Positions 16,356 through 25,446 of a stretch of DNA of 64,000 nucleotides are shown here, in pieces. The stretch comes from DASSFZ01 sp035292585 (GTDB lineage: Bacteria > Chloroflexota > Anaerolineae > Fen-1058). The notes beneath the pieces are model-generated. The model was not told where the DNA came from and did not search any database. It was given only the letters and a program-made list of their open reading frames with translations. The stretch covers positions 1 to 64,000 of the forward strand of contig DATDPU010000118.1 of assembly GCA_035292585.1 (NCBI GenBank), in the 5' to 3' direction. How positions within the stretch are numbered: position 1 is the stretch's first letter; every line of letters starts with the position of its first letter. The translations under genes were made by a program, and so were the position numbers.

Positions 16356-17552
16356 TTAGAAGAGCATATCAGAAGCTGCGATCGGTGGGCAATTGATCGT
16401 CAGCACGTTCTCGGCGTCCTGGCCAAGCCAGGACTTTGCTTCCGTCCGAATGACATCGACGTAGTTGGCATCCTGCTCGATCAGCACGAAGCGCCGCCCC
16501 AATTTGGCGGCGGCCTCGCCTACCGTGCCAATCCCCGCAAAAGGATCGAGCACGACATCGCCCTTGAAGGAGTAGTAAGCAACCACTCGCTCGGCCAACT
16601 CGACGGGGAAGATCGCCGGGTGACGTTTGTCGTAAGCGGGCTTGATCCGCCACACATTGGTTCGCTCGTAATCGTCGTCGATCCGCGAGGTCTTGACCAA
16701 AGCCGGATCGGGATGCGCGCGAATGTTCCAATCGATCAGTTTGGGCGTGCGCTTACGATAAACCAGGATATATTCCGTTACCGGCACCGGCTTATACTGG
16801 AGCGGGTTGCGATCGGCTGCAAATCGACGCCCGCGACCCGTCGCCCAGCCCGCGCCTTCAGGCTTCTCCCAAATAATGTCGTCCAGAAAGTCATACGCCT
16901 CTTCGATGAAAAGTCGATGAACATCAAAGGGCACGGCGAGCCTGTGTGAGGCCTCGTTACGGCTCGCGCGCCTGACCAGCACCGGCGCGACGTTCATGAC
17001 GAAGAACCGCCCTTCGGCTAAAACCCGGTGAACATTATGCAGCACCCGGCGTAGCTTGAGCAGGTACTCCTCATACGTCAGGTAATCGGTATACTCCGGC
17101 CGCGCGTTGTAGTACGGCGGCGAGGTGAACACCAGATCGACGCTGCCCGCCGGCAAATCTTGAAGAACCTGTTCGCAATCGCCCAGGGCGATGGTGTTTC
17201 GCAAGGTCGAGAGCGAATACTTCCCGTTGGCAGGCGAGGCAGATCGCGTGCGAGTGATCGGCTCGCGCCCCAACAGGCGCGCCGCCAGCGTCTCCGGCGC
17301 AGTCGACTTGCCCTCTACCACGAGTGAAGTGTGCGCATCGATCACGACTTCGCCGATGCGCGCGCGGCTGGCCTTATTCAAAAGAGGAACGCGCCAGACG
17401 TGATACCGATCATCGATCTCAGGCAAGCCGAATCCGATGGTCTTTTGCAAGCGCGCGCGCTCAAGCCAAACCGTTGCGACTTGCTTGGCAGAGCGCACAT
17501 CCAGGATATGGTACTTTCGGCGCTCCGCGACGGTTGGTTTTCGTCCCGCCAT
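16356..17552 (-). CDS. DNA modification methyltransferase, probably N4-cytosine
   Basis: A 398-residue enzyme. The catalytic motif IV is TSPPYYN (Ser144-Pro-Pro-Tyr), typical of N4-cytosine and some N6-adenine methylases, and it precedes motif I (VVLDPFAGIGTVGEAA, about residue 338), so it is beta-class order. WEKPEGAGWATGRGRRFA and YILVYRK lie between. An extra N-terminal domain of about 100 residues starting AGRKPTVAERRKYH is present. ATG 17550-17552 is preferred over the upstream GTG because GGGAG precedes it. It protects host DNA from the nuclease encoded next to it. Confidence 0.85.
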   Translation of the reverse strand: MAGRKPTVAERRKYHILDVRSAKQVATVWLERARLQKTIGFGLPEIDDRYHVWRVPLLNKASRARIGEVVIDAHTSLVVEGKSTAPETLAARLLGREPITRTRSASPANGKYSLSTLRNTIALGDCEQVLQDLPAGSVDLVFTSPPYYNARPEYTDYLTYEEYLLKLRRVLHNVHRVLAEGRFFVMNVAPVLVRRASRNEASHRLAVPFDVHRLFIEEAYDFLDDIIWEKPEGAGWATGRGRRFAADRNPLQYKPVPVTEYILVYRKRTPKLIDWNIRAHPDPALVKTSRIDDDYERTNVWRIKPAYDKRHPAIFPVELAERVVAYYSFKGDVVLDPFAGIGTVGEAAAKLGRRFVLIEQDANYVDVIRTEAKSWLGQDAENVLTINCPPIAASDMLF

Positions 17553-17588
17553 GCCTGCTCCCACTCAGAAGGTCAATGCCCGCAAGTA

Positions 17589-17909
17589 TCAGCCTTCCAA
17601 GACCACCGCCGTGCCGCTGGCGCTTACCATCAGCATCGAGCCTTGCCCCACCGTTTCGTAGTCCAGGTCGATGCCGACGATGGCGTTCGCGCCGAGCGCG
17701 GCGGCCTGTTCCTGCATTTCGCCCAGCGCGATGTCTTTCGCCTTGCGCAGCTCTTGCTCGTAGGCGGCTGAACGCCCGCCGATGATGTCGGTGATGCCGG
17801 CCAGGAAGTCGCGCACGATGTTCGCGCCGAGAATCGCCTCGCCGCTGACGATGCCGAGATATTGGGTGCTGCGCCGGCCTTCGATGGTCGGCGTTGTAGA
17901 TAGCAGCAT
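17589..17909 (-). CDS. YbjQ/UPF0145 family protein
   Basis: A 106-residue protein matching the YbjQ family from end to end: TTPTIEGRRSTQYLGIVSGEAILGANI, the central RDFLAGITDIIGGRSAAYE, an amphipathic helix, and LGANAIVGIDLDYETVG. Members form small pentameric beta rings and are labelled heavy-metal-binding-like, but their role is not established. It is a single gene between the methylase and metG. Confidence 0.9.
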   Translation of the reverse strand: MLLSTTPTIEGRRSTQYLGIVSGEAILGANIVRDFLAGITDIIGGRSAAYEQELRKAKDIALGEMQEQAAALGANAIVGIDLDYETVGQGSMLMVSASGTAVVLEG

Positions 17910-17941
17910 ATATGACTCCTCACCCTCAACTTGACGGACAG

Positions 17942-19711
17942 CTAACCTGCGCCCAGCCGGGCGCGCTCTTCTTCGACGATCTTCTCGTCCAGCTTCTCGA
18001 ACAACGGTGCAATGGGGCCGAATGCCTGGCCCACCGGCAGCTGGCTGGGTTTCCAGCGTTCGGTGAGCGACGAAGCATCGTAAGTCAGCGCGCGATGGGT
18101 GCGCTGCGTTTCGGTAATCTCGCGGACAAGCTGACGGCCGAGCAAATCGCCCGTGTAGCCGAGCATGCGGTGCAAGCGCTGGCTGGAGAAAGGCAGGAAC
18201 GGCGAAAACAGAATCTTAAGCGAGTCGATAGCCCGCAGCGCGACGTACAGCGTCGTGGCGGCCCGATTCCGATCTTCTTTGATCTGGAACCAGGGCGCTT
18301 TCGTGTCGAGGTACTTGTTGACCTCGCGCGCCAGCGCCATCATTTCACCCAGCGCCAGCTTGAACTTGCAGGCATGGATCAGCTCGCCGATCGGGTCGAA
18401 GGCAATATCGATTTGAGCCAGCAGCCGCGCATCCTCCTGATCCATCAGACCCGGACCGGGAATCTTGCCGTCGAAGTGCTTGTTGGTTAAGCTGATCACC
18501 CGATTTACCAAGTTGCCCCAGGCGGCGACGAGCTCATCGTTGTTGCGGCGCACGAAGTCGGCCCAGGCGAACTCGGTATCGCGCTGCTCGGGCGCGTTGG
18601 CGGTGAGGTAGTAGCGCAGCGCGTCGGCGTCGTAGCGCGCGAGGAAATCGGGCACCCACACGGCCCAGTTGCGGCTGGTCGAAAACTGTTTGCCCTCCAG
18701 ATTGAGGAACTCAGCGGCCGGCACGTCATAGGGCAGGTTGAGCGTCTTCGATTCATCCGACTCGTATAGCCGCTGCACGCCCATCAGCTGCGCCGGCCAG
18801 ATGATGGCGTGGAACGGGATGTTGTCTTTGCCGACAAAGTAGTACGCCTTCGCCGCGGGATCGTACCACCACTCTTTCCACTTGTTGGGCGTGCCGTTGT
18901 TATGCGCCCACTCGATCGTCGCCGAGAAATAGCCGATCACCGCCTCGAACCAGACGTACAGCACCTTGTCCTTGAACTCGGGCAGCGGCACGGGGACGCC
19001 CCAATCGATGTCGCGCGTGATCGGTCGAGGCTTCAAGCCTTCTTTCAAAATATTCAGCACGAAGTTCATCACGTTCGGACGCCAGAAGCCTTTGTCTTTC
19101 AAGTAATCGAGGATGCGCCCGGCGAAGGCCGGCAAATCGAAGAAGTAATGTTCGGTTTCCCGCACGATGGGCGACGAGCCGTCGATCTTGCTGCGCGGGT
19201 TGATCAACTGTGTCGCGTCGAGCAGGTTGCCGCAGTTGTCGCACTGATCGCCGCGCGCCGGATCGAAGCCGCAAATCGGGCACGTGCCTTCCACGTAGCG
19301 ATCGGGCAGGAAGCGGCCGGCCGTCTCCGAGTACAGTTGCTGTTGCTTCTGCTTGAATAAGTAGCCGTTGTCGTTCAGCCGCAGGAAGAGGTCTTGCGAG
19401 ATGCGGTGATGATTTTCCGTATCGGTATGCGTGAACAGATCGAAGGTGATGCCGAGCTGCTGCCAGGTTTCGAGGAACGTCGCGTGATAGCGCTCGAACA
19501 ACTCGCGCGGGGCCACGCCGTCTTTGTCGGCCTGCACCATGATCGGCGTGCCGTGGCTATCGCTGCCGGATACCATCAGCGTGTCATCACCCTTGAGGCG
19601 ATGGTAGCGGGCGAAAATATCGGGCGGCAGGTACGCGCCGGCGATGTGGCCGAGGTGCTGCGGGCCGTTGGCATACGGCCAGGCCACGCACACCAGAATC
19701 TTTTCGGGCAT
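17942..19711 (-). CDS. metG: Methionine-tRNA ligase
   Basis: A 589-residue class I aminoacyl-tRNA synthetase that charges tRNA-Met. The HIGH signature is HLGH (residues 19-22) inside AWPYANGPQHLGHIAGAYLPPDIFARY. The zinc knuckle has CPIC and CDNC pairs, and the KMSKS equivalent reads KQFSTSRN, a variant usual in this MetG subtype. The anticodon-binding helical domain follows (WADFVRRNNDELVAAWGNLVNR). There is no C-terminal tRNA-binding EMAP domain. Confidence 0.97.
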   Translation of the reverse strand: MPEKILVCVAWPYANGPQHLGHIAGAYLPPDIFARYHRLKGDDTLMVSGSDSHGTPIMVQADKDGVAPRELFERYHATFLETWQQLGITFDLFTHTDTENHHRISQDLFLRLNDNGYLFKQKQQQLYSETAGRFLPDRYVEGTCPICGFDPARGDQCDNCGNLLDATQLINPRSKIDGSSPIVRETEHYFFDLPAFAGRILDYLKDKGFWRPNVMNFVLNILKEGLKPRPITRDIDWGVPVPLPEFKDKVLYVWFEAVIGYFSATIEWAHNNGTPNKWKEWWYDPAAKAYYFVGKDNIPFHAIIWPAQLMGVQRLYESDESKTLNLPYDVPAAEFLNLEGKQFSTSRNWAVWVPDFLARYDADALRYYLTANAPEQRDTEFAWADFVRRNNDELVAAWGNLVNRVISLTNKHFDGKIPGPGLMDQEDARLLAQIDIAFDPIGELIHACKFKLALGEMMALAREVNKYLDTKAPWFQIKEDRNRAATTLYVALRAIDSLKILFSPFLPFSSQRLHRMLGYTGDLLGRQLVREITETQRTHRALTYDASSLTERWKPSQLPVGQAFGPIAPLFEKLDEKIVEEERARLGAG

Positions 19712-19820
19712 GAGGTTCTCCGCAAACAGGATGCGGCGATTGTAGCATACTTGATGCGATTCGAGTATTAGAGCGAACCGCTAGCCGGAAGCTAGTTGTC
19801 AATCCAGTTGATTTTGATGG

Positions 19821-19922
19821 GTAGTCTAGGGCCTTGTGCCCGCCGAAGGCGCCCACAACCCCACACGGGGGCGCAAGCAGGGGGCTAGGCTACGGCCTAT
19901 CAATTTCAGATGGACTGACGAC
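19821..19922. repeat. Palindromic GTAGTCTAG repeat, copy 1
   Basis: Begins GTAGTCTAGGGCCTTGTGCC and ends GGGGGCTAGGCTACGGCC followed by TATCA. The outer arms GTAGTCTAG/CTAGGCTAC pair. A copy of about 100 bp that differs at only a few positions lies at 36442-36541, and a shorter relative at 45319-45384. It fills the gap between metG and the lipoprotein gene. Confidence 0.85.
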
Positions 19923-19954
19923 TAGCGGTTCATTCATCTTGCGTTGAAGCGACG

Positions 19955-20632
19955 CTAAGGAGTCTGCAGCAGGCCGAGCGCCGCGCCCAAACGGCTGCCG
20001 GCATCGTTGACGGCCATCCGCGCGAGATCGAACTCAAGCGCATCGATGTAGCCGCCGCCGCCCAGGCACAGATCGCGGATTTTGCCGAGCTTGTCGGCGA
20101 TGATGCCGATCCCCTCGCGGTACAGACCGTATGCGCCCTGGACATTGGAGGGTTGACCGCTGACATCGTACTCAGGCGCAGCAACCACGCTGAAGTAGTC
20201 CTCCAATAGAGGGGCGCACGCCTCGGGCCGGCCTTCGTGATAGATGCGGTCCATCGCGCCGCCGATGGAATAGACGTGGTTCTGCGTCTCTTGCACGGTC
20301 GTCAGCAACGGCGGCGCAGGGGGGCGCGTAGGTGTGGCTGTCGCCCGTGGCGTGTTCGTTATGCGAGGGGACGGGGTCAGGCTGGGCGTTGAGGTTGGAG
20401 GAGGCGTGTCTGTTGGTAGAGGCGTAGCTGTTTTCGTCGGCTTCGGCGTATTCGTCGAAGTGCTGGTCGGCTCAGGGGTATGGGTCGGTTCGGGCGTGAA
20501 CGTCCGAGTCGGCGGCAGTGGCGTAGGCGTCGGCTCAGGCGTGGTCGAGCCGCAACCGCTGAGCAGCACGCCCAACACTGTGAACAACGCTACAACGATC
20601 AACCAGCGGCGGAGGATAAACCAATTCTTCAT
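19955..20632 (-). CDS. Lipoprotein with long Thr/Pro linker, function unknown
   Basis: A 225-residue protein with an N-terminal signal and lipobox VLLSGC (Cys27), a 75-residue linker made almost only of Thr, Pro and Ser, and a C-terminal domain of about 115 residues with QNHVYSIGGAMDRIYHEGRPEACAPLLEDYFSV. I do not recognise the C-terminal domain. The design is of a tethered surface or periplasm-like domain held away from the membrane. It stands alone between two repeats. Confidence 0.75.
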   Translation of the reverse strand: MKNWFILRRWLIVVALFTVLGVLLSGCGSTTPEPTPTPLPPTRTFTPEPTHTPEPTSTSTNTPKPTKTATPLPTDTPPPTSTPSLTPSPRITNTPRATATPTRPPAPPLLTTVQETQNHVYSIGGAMDRIYHEGRPEACAPLLEDYFSVVAAPEYDVSGQPSNVQGAYGLYREGIGIIADKLGKIRDLCLGGGGYIDALEFDLARMAVNDAGSRLGAALGLLQTP

Positions 20633-20745
20633 GACAAGGCTCCTTGCGAAGTGTGGCCCCCGCCGCTAAGGTTATACCGCGCAGTCGGCCGCCTTGTCTA
20701 TGGACGTTTGTCATATAAGTGGTTAGGAACCCGTGTGAAATTGTG

Positions 20746-22104
20746 TCAGTCCCCTCGAATGAGCTTCGCGCTGATGCGATTGTGCTTTTCAATCACCGAT
20801 CTCAAATTCACCGTTTGCAACTCGCCGTCTTCAACGATCACCTGCCCGTTGATCACGGACAGATCGACGCGCTGCGGCGCGCAGAACAACAGCGCTGCGA
20901 GCGGATCGTGTAATGCGCCCGCGTAGTCGAGCCGGTTCAGCTTGAACCCGATGAAATCGGCGGCTTTGCCGACCGCAAGCTGCCCGATATCATCCCGACC
21001 CAGGGCAGCCGCCCCGCCGCGCGTCGCCAGCCACAACGCCTCTTTCGCTTTCAAGCCTTGTGGATCGCCGAGCACGCGCTGAAGCAGCAGCGCCTGCCGC
21101 GCTTCGGCTAGCAGGTGCGAACTATCGTTGCTGGCTGATCCATCCACCCCCAACCCGACCTTCACGCGCGAATCGAGCATGCGCCGCACGGGCGCGATGC
21201 CGCTCGCCAGGCGCATGTTGCTGGTCGGGCAATGCGCCGCGCCGGTTCCGGTGCGCGCCATCAGATTGATCTCCGGCTCGTCCATATGGACGCTGTGCGC
21301 CCACCACACATCGTTCCCGACCCAATCGAGCTGCTCCGCATACGCCGCAGGTCGATGCCCGAACTTTTCCAAACAGAAAGCTTCCTCGTCCTTCGTCTCG
21401 GCCAGATGCGTGTGCAACGTGACGCCGTACTGGCGCGCGAGATTGGCCGACTCGCGCATCAGTTCCGGCGTCACCGAAAACGGCGAGCACGGCGCGACGA
21501 CAATGCGCAGCATCGAATATGGCCTGGAGTCGTGATACTGCTCGATCACACGCACGCAATCCCTAATAACCAATCCCTCATCTTCCACCACGCTGTCCGG
21601 CGGCAGTCCGCCCTTGCTCTCTCCCAGCGACATCGATCCACGCGCGGCGTGAAAGCGCAGGCCGATCTCCTGTGCCGCACGGATCTCGTCGTCGAGTCTC
21701 GCGCCGTTCGGGAAGAGGTAGAGATGATCGCTTGATGTGGTGCAGCCGCTGAGGATCAGCTCGGCCATACCGACGAGCGCGCTGACGTACACGGCTTCGC
21801 CATCCATACGGGCCCAAATCGGGTACAGCGTCTTCAGCCAGTCGAACAACGCCGAGTCGGGCGCGAGCGCGCGGGTGAGCGTCTGGTACAGGTGATGGTG
21901 CGTGTTGATCAACCCCGGCAGCACAACCATGTCCTTCGCATCAATGATGCGATCGGCCACCTGGTACTCGTCGGGCAGATCGCGTGTCGGGCCGAGCCAG
22001 GCGATGATGCCGTCGCGGGCGAAGAGAGAGGCGTCGGGGAGGGTATCCTGCGAGTTGTTCATCGAGATCAGAAGATTCGCATTGCGGAGGAGAAAGGTGG
22101 GCAT
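20746..22104 (-). CDS. Amidohydrolase, probable 8-oxoguanine deaminase
   Basis: A 452-residue cytosolic amidohydrolase of the guanine/8-oxoguanine deaminase (COG0402) type. Metal ligands are in GLINTHHHLYQTLTRA (HxH), HTHLAET, a WWAHSVHMDE helix and the late Asp in VGLGVDGSASNDSS. The string RALAPDSALFDWLKTLYPIWARMDGEAV fits the 8-oxoguanine deaminase branch better than guanine deaminase. The reaction removes ammonia from 8-oxoguanine to give urate. It is monocistronic. Confidence 0.85.
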   Translation of the reverse strand: MPTFLLRNANLLISMNNSQDTLPDASLFARDGIIAWLGPTRDLPDEYQVADRIIDAKDMVVLPGLINTHHHLYQTLTRALAPDSALFDWLKTLYPIWARMDGEAVYVSALVGMAELILSGCTTSSDHLYLFPNGARLDDEIRAAQEIGLRFHAARGSMSLGESKGGLPPDSVVEDEGLVIRDCVRVIEQYHDSRPYSMLRIVVAPCSPFSVTPELMRESANLARQYGVTLHTHLAETKDEEAFCLEKFGHRPAAYAEQLDWVGNDVWWAHSVHMDEPEINLMARTGTGAAHCPTSNMRLASGIAPVRRMLDSRVKVGLGVDGSASNDSSHLLAEARQALLLQRVLGDPQGLKAKEALWLATRGGAAALGRDDIGQLAVGKAADFIGFKLNRLDYAGALHDPLAALLFCAPQRVDLSVINGQVIVEDGELQTVNLRSVIEKHNRISAKLIRGD

Positions 22105-22140
22105 GGATTTTGTCCTTATATACAGTGTGGGATGAAGTGG

Positions 22141-22250
22141 CTCTCCCGACTTGGACGGGATTATCCGCGAATAACGCGAATCTTCGCTAATGTTTTCGCG
22201 CGATTCGCGCGATTCGCGGATTGCTTTTCCCGCCCGATCTGGTAGAGCCG
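22141..22250. repeat. 110-bp palindromic repeat, copy 1
   Basis: Begins CTCTCCCGACTTGGACGGG and ends TCTGGTAGAGCCG. The arms (GGATTATCCGCGAAT and ATTCGCGGATTGC) pair imperfectly to a long hairpin. A second copy with 3 mismatches in 110 lies at 54742-54851. It carries no gene and looks like a small mobile palindrome. Confidence 0.92.
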
Positions 22251-22524
22251 ATGAAGTTTAGCATGAGTTCAGTGGTGGGAAAGTAGTTGGATGCCTTGGG
22301 GAACCCGAAGGGATCAAACCGATTTCAAAATATCGACCACTAAGTCCCCAGGGCAATCGCATCTAATATGTCAATACCCGATCAGCCCTGAAAATGTGCC
22401 ACGGCTCTCGGCCCGCACGGACGCGGACGGTGAGCCATCCTGCCTGTATTTGCGCCAGGAGAAGATATAAGATGCGATTGCCCTTCTAAGTCTCCCAGCC
22501 ATGACCTAAAACTTGAGTGAGGAT

Positions 22525-22753
22525 CTAGCCACCTGACACTAGACACATGTTCTATGGAACTTCGCGAGCACACTGCTTTTTAGGCCAGTTTGCAGAGCTA
22601 TTGTCAGGGCAGATACCAACGGCATAGCCCAATTTACGGGCTTATCCGTCTGCTACCGCGTGTGAACGGCTGAAGAAGCCGATGCCGCTGTGGCCGCAAA
22701 ACAGACCAATCTCTTGAAATCTATCGAACACCAGCTCAGTGTCAGGTGGCTAG
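22525..22753. mobile_element. Insertion-sequence remnant or MITE with 12-bp inverted ends and CTAG target
   Basis: CCACCTGACACT at 22529-22540 is repeated inverted as AGTGTCAGGTGG at 22738-22749. Both ends are flanked by CTAG (22525-22528 and 22750-22753), which fits a 4-bp target duplication. The 221 bp between the outer ends hold no readable transposase. The rest of the 800-bp gap (22251-23056) shows only the CRISPR-like repeat and no gene. Confidence 0.65.
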
Positions 22754-22861
22754 CGTGAGGATAAGTCATACACTATCGGAAAATATGGCAGTAGGCAGGG
22801 CAAGAAGGGTAAGATATTGTTAAAAACGATTGACATGATGCAACCGGAAATGCTATAAAGG

Positions 22862-22970
22862 GTGGGGGTTTACCACGATCGGCTGTTAATCTTGATCAAA
22901 GGCTGACGCATTCGACTGCGCCGATTATGCAAAGTGGGGGTTTACCACGATCGGCTGTTAATCTTGATCA
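22862..22970. CRISPR. Two-repeat CRISPR-like unit, no cas genes
   Basis: A 37-bp repeat beginning GTGGGGGTTTACCACGATC and ending TTAATCTTGATCA is present identically at 22862-22898 and 22934-22970. The spacer between them is 35 bp. Repeat and spacer sizes are typical for CRISPR. No further copy and no cas gene are seen in the window, so this may be an orphan relic or a simple 72-bp tandem duplication. Confidence 0.45.
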
Positions 22971-23056
22971 TGAGGCATCCAAGAGAAGTAACTGGATAAC
23001 CTGGGCTGGTGTAGTTTTGCCAGACTGCGATCCAATCGTCTCGGGAGATCACGAAC

Positions 23057-24364
23057 GTGACTGACGATCAATCCGATCAAGAATTAGTACAAGAGTGGTA
23101 CACACTAGGTTTGGAGTATTGGAACCGTGAAGATTGGGCGAATGCTTTTAGGTGGTTCGAAAAAATCATTTCTAATCGCGTTGCCCCTTCCAGTGGATTC
23201 TTCCAAGATGCAGTTGCAAAGGCAGGGGAGGCAAAGAAGCAGATAGAACTCATTGACCTATATAACAAAGCAATGCTAGCATTTGGTAAGGAAGAGTGGC
23301 AGGGAGCAATTACTCCATTTGAAGAGATAACCCGAAAGCAGGCGGGGTATAAGGATGTTGATATTAAGTTGCCGATTGCTAAAAAGCATCTTAACCTCAT
23401 CTCATCATATACGGAAGGAATGGAATATTATCGTGCGGAGAAATGGGAAGACGCTATCAGAGCATTTGAGCGCGTTATTGAAATCGACGCAAATTACGAT
23501 GATATCCAGACCTACTTAGCTAGCGCAAAGGAGCTGAGAAAAAGGTCCGAAGTGTATAGGAATGGCAAAGCAGAGTACGATGCTCACCACTGGGCAGAAT
23601 CTGTCTTTTGGTTCAGGCAAATACCTGGCTATGGGGATGCTGATATCCGTCTGAAGCAATCCATCTGGCAGGCAGAGTTAGAGAAACTATACAACAAAGG
23701 GATGCACGAACGCCAACGAGGAAAATGGATCCCGGCTAAAAAGACATTCCAAGCGATCGAAAAACTTGATTCATCTTATAAGGATGTACAAGCTCTTCTG
23801 GCTGAGGTTACTACAAGAATCAGTGAGGAAGAGCGCCTCCATCGGAAGAAGATCAACTGGGAAGCAATTGGGGCAATTGCGGGCGTACTCGCCCTGATCG
23901 CCACGATCATTTTTTCCATTCTTCAGAATCAACATCTATCTCCAGCTTTAACATCAACGGCCACGCCAACACCTAGGGAGCCGACGACACCTTCGATCCC
24001 AACTGTCGAAGCTACACCTCCCGTTGAAGTATTAACGAATTGTCTTCAAGATGCTGAACCCAGTATGCTTGTCACGAACTCCCAGCACAATAATCAGAAA
24101 TTTGCTCAACGCGAACATATAACGCTCACTCACGAAATAACTCTTTTTGAAATGGTACTCGATACGTCAGAGTGTTCTGTACTTAGAGATCAAATCGCCT
24201 TCAAATGGAGTATCAGTGAAGGAGTTATAGAAGAAGAAGGTTATCGAGCATCTTACAATCCGCCTCCTAATCCCGGCAACTTTACGCTAAAAGTCAACTT
24301 GCAAGTTCGAGATACCTCTTTCGCAAGAGGCAGAGATTTCATCCTCTTTATCACTATTCCGTAG
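23057..24364 (+). CDS. Membrane protein with cytoplasmic TPR-like repeats and an exported domain
   Basis: A 435-residue protein. Residues 1-255 are about five degenerate TPR-like units of the form YxxGMxxYRxxxWxxAIxxFExVxxxxxxYxD. A single transmembrane helix follows at about 269-291, then a Thr/Pro linker, then a C-terminal domain of about 110 residues that may be a beta sandwich (FKWSISEGVIEEEGYRASYNPPPNPG). No signal peptide, so the repeats should be inside and the sandwich outside. GTG start at 23057 with GGGAG about 9 bp before. AT-richer than flanking genes. First of three surface-type genes in a possible operon; function unknown. Confidence 0.75.
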   Translation: MTDDQSDQELVQEWYTLGLEYWNREDWANAFRWFEKIISNRVAPSSGFFQDAVAKAGEAKKQIELIDLYNKAMLAFGKEEWQGAITPFEEITRKQAGYKDVDIKLPIAKKHLNLISSYTEGMEYYRAEKWEDAIRAFERVIEIDANYDDIQTYLASAKELRKRSEVYRNGKAEYDAHHWAESVFWFRQIPGYGDADIRLKQSIWQAELEKLYNKGMHERQRGKWIPAKKTFQAIEKLDSSYKDVQALLAEVTTRISEEERLHRKKINWEAIGAIAGVLALIATIIFSILQNQHLSPALTSTATPTPREPTTPSIPTVEATPPVEVLTNCLQDAEPSMLVTNSQHNNQKFAQREHITLTHEITLFEMVLDTSECSVLRDQIAFKWSISEGVIEEEGYRASYNPPPNPGNFTLKVNLQVRDTSFARGRDFILFITIP

Positions 24365-24389
24365 CATAACGACCTAAGAAGGATTGTCA

Positions 24390-25361
24390 ATGTTCAGCTC
24401 GTTGTCTCTTCATAAACTTTCTCTAATCTCAGCAGTGATCTTCATTTCAAGCTGCCAAATATCTCCAACAAATACACCTGCTCCACCCACTACTCCCATT
24501 GTCACCCCAGCGACGGAAACACCGACATTAACACCTTCACCCAACTGTGAGCCGTTTGAAGTGGAAATCGTCACCAACTCGTTATCGAGTGAGGTTGTGA
24601 TTAGCCAGGAAGTCAGACTCGTAGCTAGCACAGGCCTGGACAATATCACCTATTCTTGGAGAGCACATCGGGGAAAAGTTATTCCGGGCACGAAGAACTC
24701 TGAGTTTGCAACGTATATAGCTCCTCAGATTGCTGGTACAGACTCGATCACTGTTCAAGCAACAAGTAACACTTGCGGAACGGATGATTCCAAACTTAAA
24801 CTAACAATAGTGCTACCCACAGCTACACCAACGGACACACCACTGCCAACTCCGAGACCAACTCCGACTGCTACTTCAACACCTAGCCCGGTATTTCAGA
24901 TCAGCCTTAGCGAACCTACCAACCGAACATGTATTGGGCCAAAACCTAATATGGTATTCCGATGGGAATTCTCACGAGCACTAACTGGGAAGGCAGGTGC
25001 CCCTGGCGAGTACTTTGCCCTTAATATATGGTCTAACGATAATACTGAGGAAAAAAGCATCAGCTGGACGAAAGAGTTCAGCTACCAAGTCGATATATCA
25101 GAAAATTTCGTGGTCGGCACTAAGAACGTTAACTGCGCTGGATCAAAGGGGTGTTCTTGGAATGTACACTTCATTCGCTCGACTGTGCCACCAGGAGAAG
25201 GAGAAAGCGGAAAATTCGAAGTGCTCTCAAGAAGCGATACACGCATACTCTGGTTGCGTGGTCAGGCTCCTGAATGCCCTAAGGTAGAAATAACGGATAC
25301 ACCTGCGCCACCGACACAAATACCGATCATTGCAACGGTTGGCCCTCGTCCAACACCTTGA
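24390..25361 (+). CDS. Surface lipoprotein with two beta-type domains and Thr/Pro linkers
   Basis: A 323-residue lipoprotein: signal and lipobox FISSC (Cys22), a first Thr/Pro linker, a domain of about 90 residues (CEPFEVEIVTNSLSS...ITVQATSNTCGT), a second linker, and a domain with NRTCIGPKPNMVFRWEFSRALT and paired Cys residues. The WRAHRGKVIPG...YIAPQ pattern is similar in style to the exported domain of the preceding gene (WSISEGVIEEEG...YNPP), suggesting Ig-like folds related to each other. ATG 24390 has AAGGA 7 bp upstream and is preferred to TTG 24384. It follows the previous gene by 25 bp. Confidence 0.75.
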   Translation: MFSSLSLHKLSLISAVIFISSCQISPTNTPAPPTTPIVTPATETPTLTPSPNCEPFEVEIVTNSLSSEVVISQEVRLVASTGLDNITYSWRAHRGKVIPGTKNSEFATYIAPQIAGTDSITVQATSNTCGTDDSKLKLTIVLPTATPTDTPLPTPRPTPTATSTPSPVFQISLSEPTNRTCIGPKPNMVFRWEFSRALTGKAGAPGEYFALNIWSNDNTEEKSISWTKEFSYQVDISENFVVGTKNVNCAGSKGCSWNVHFIRSTVPPGEGESGKFEVLSRSDTRILWLRGQAPECPKVEITDTPAPPTQIPIIATVGPRPTP

Positions 25362-25446
25362 CACCTTGCCACATTGTCTGGCGGTATTTCGTCTGGAACA
25401 TGACATTATTCCAAATTACCCACACCCCCACTCGTGGAAAGCAACC

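Noticed and set aside
19811..19823. Possible attachment site (TGATTTTGATGGG)
   Set aside because: It is the flank of the GTAGTCTAG repeat family and is shared with the relic at 45319-45384; no integrase or tRNA is near.
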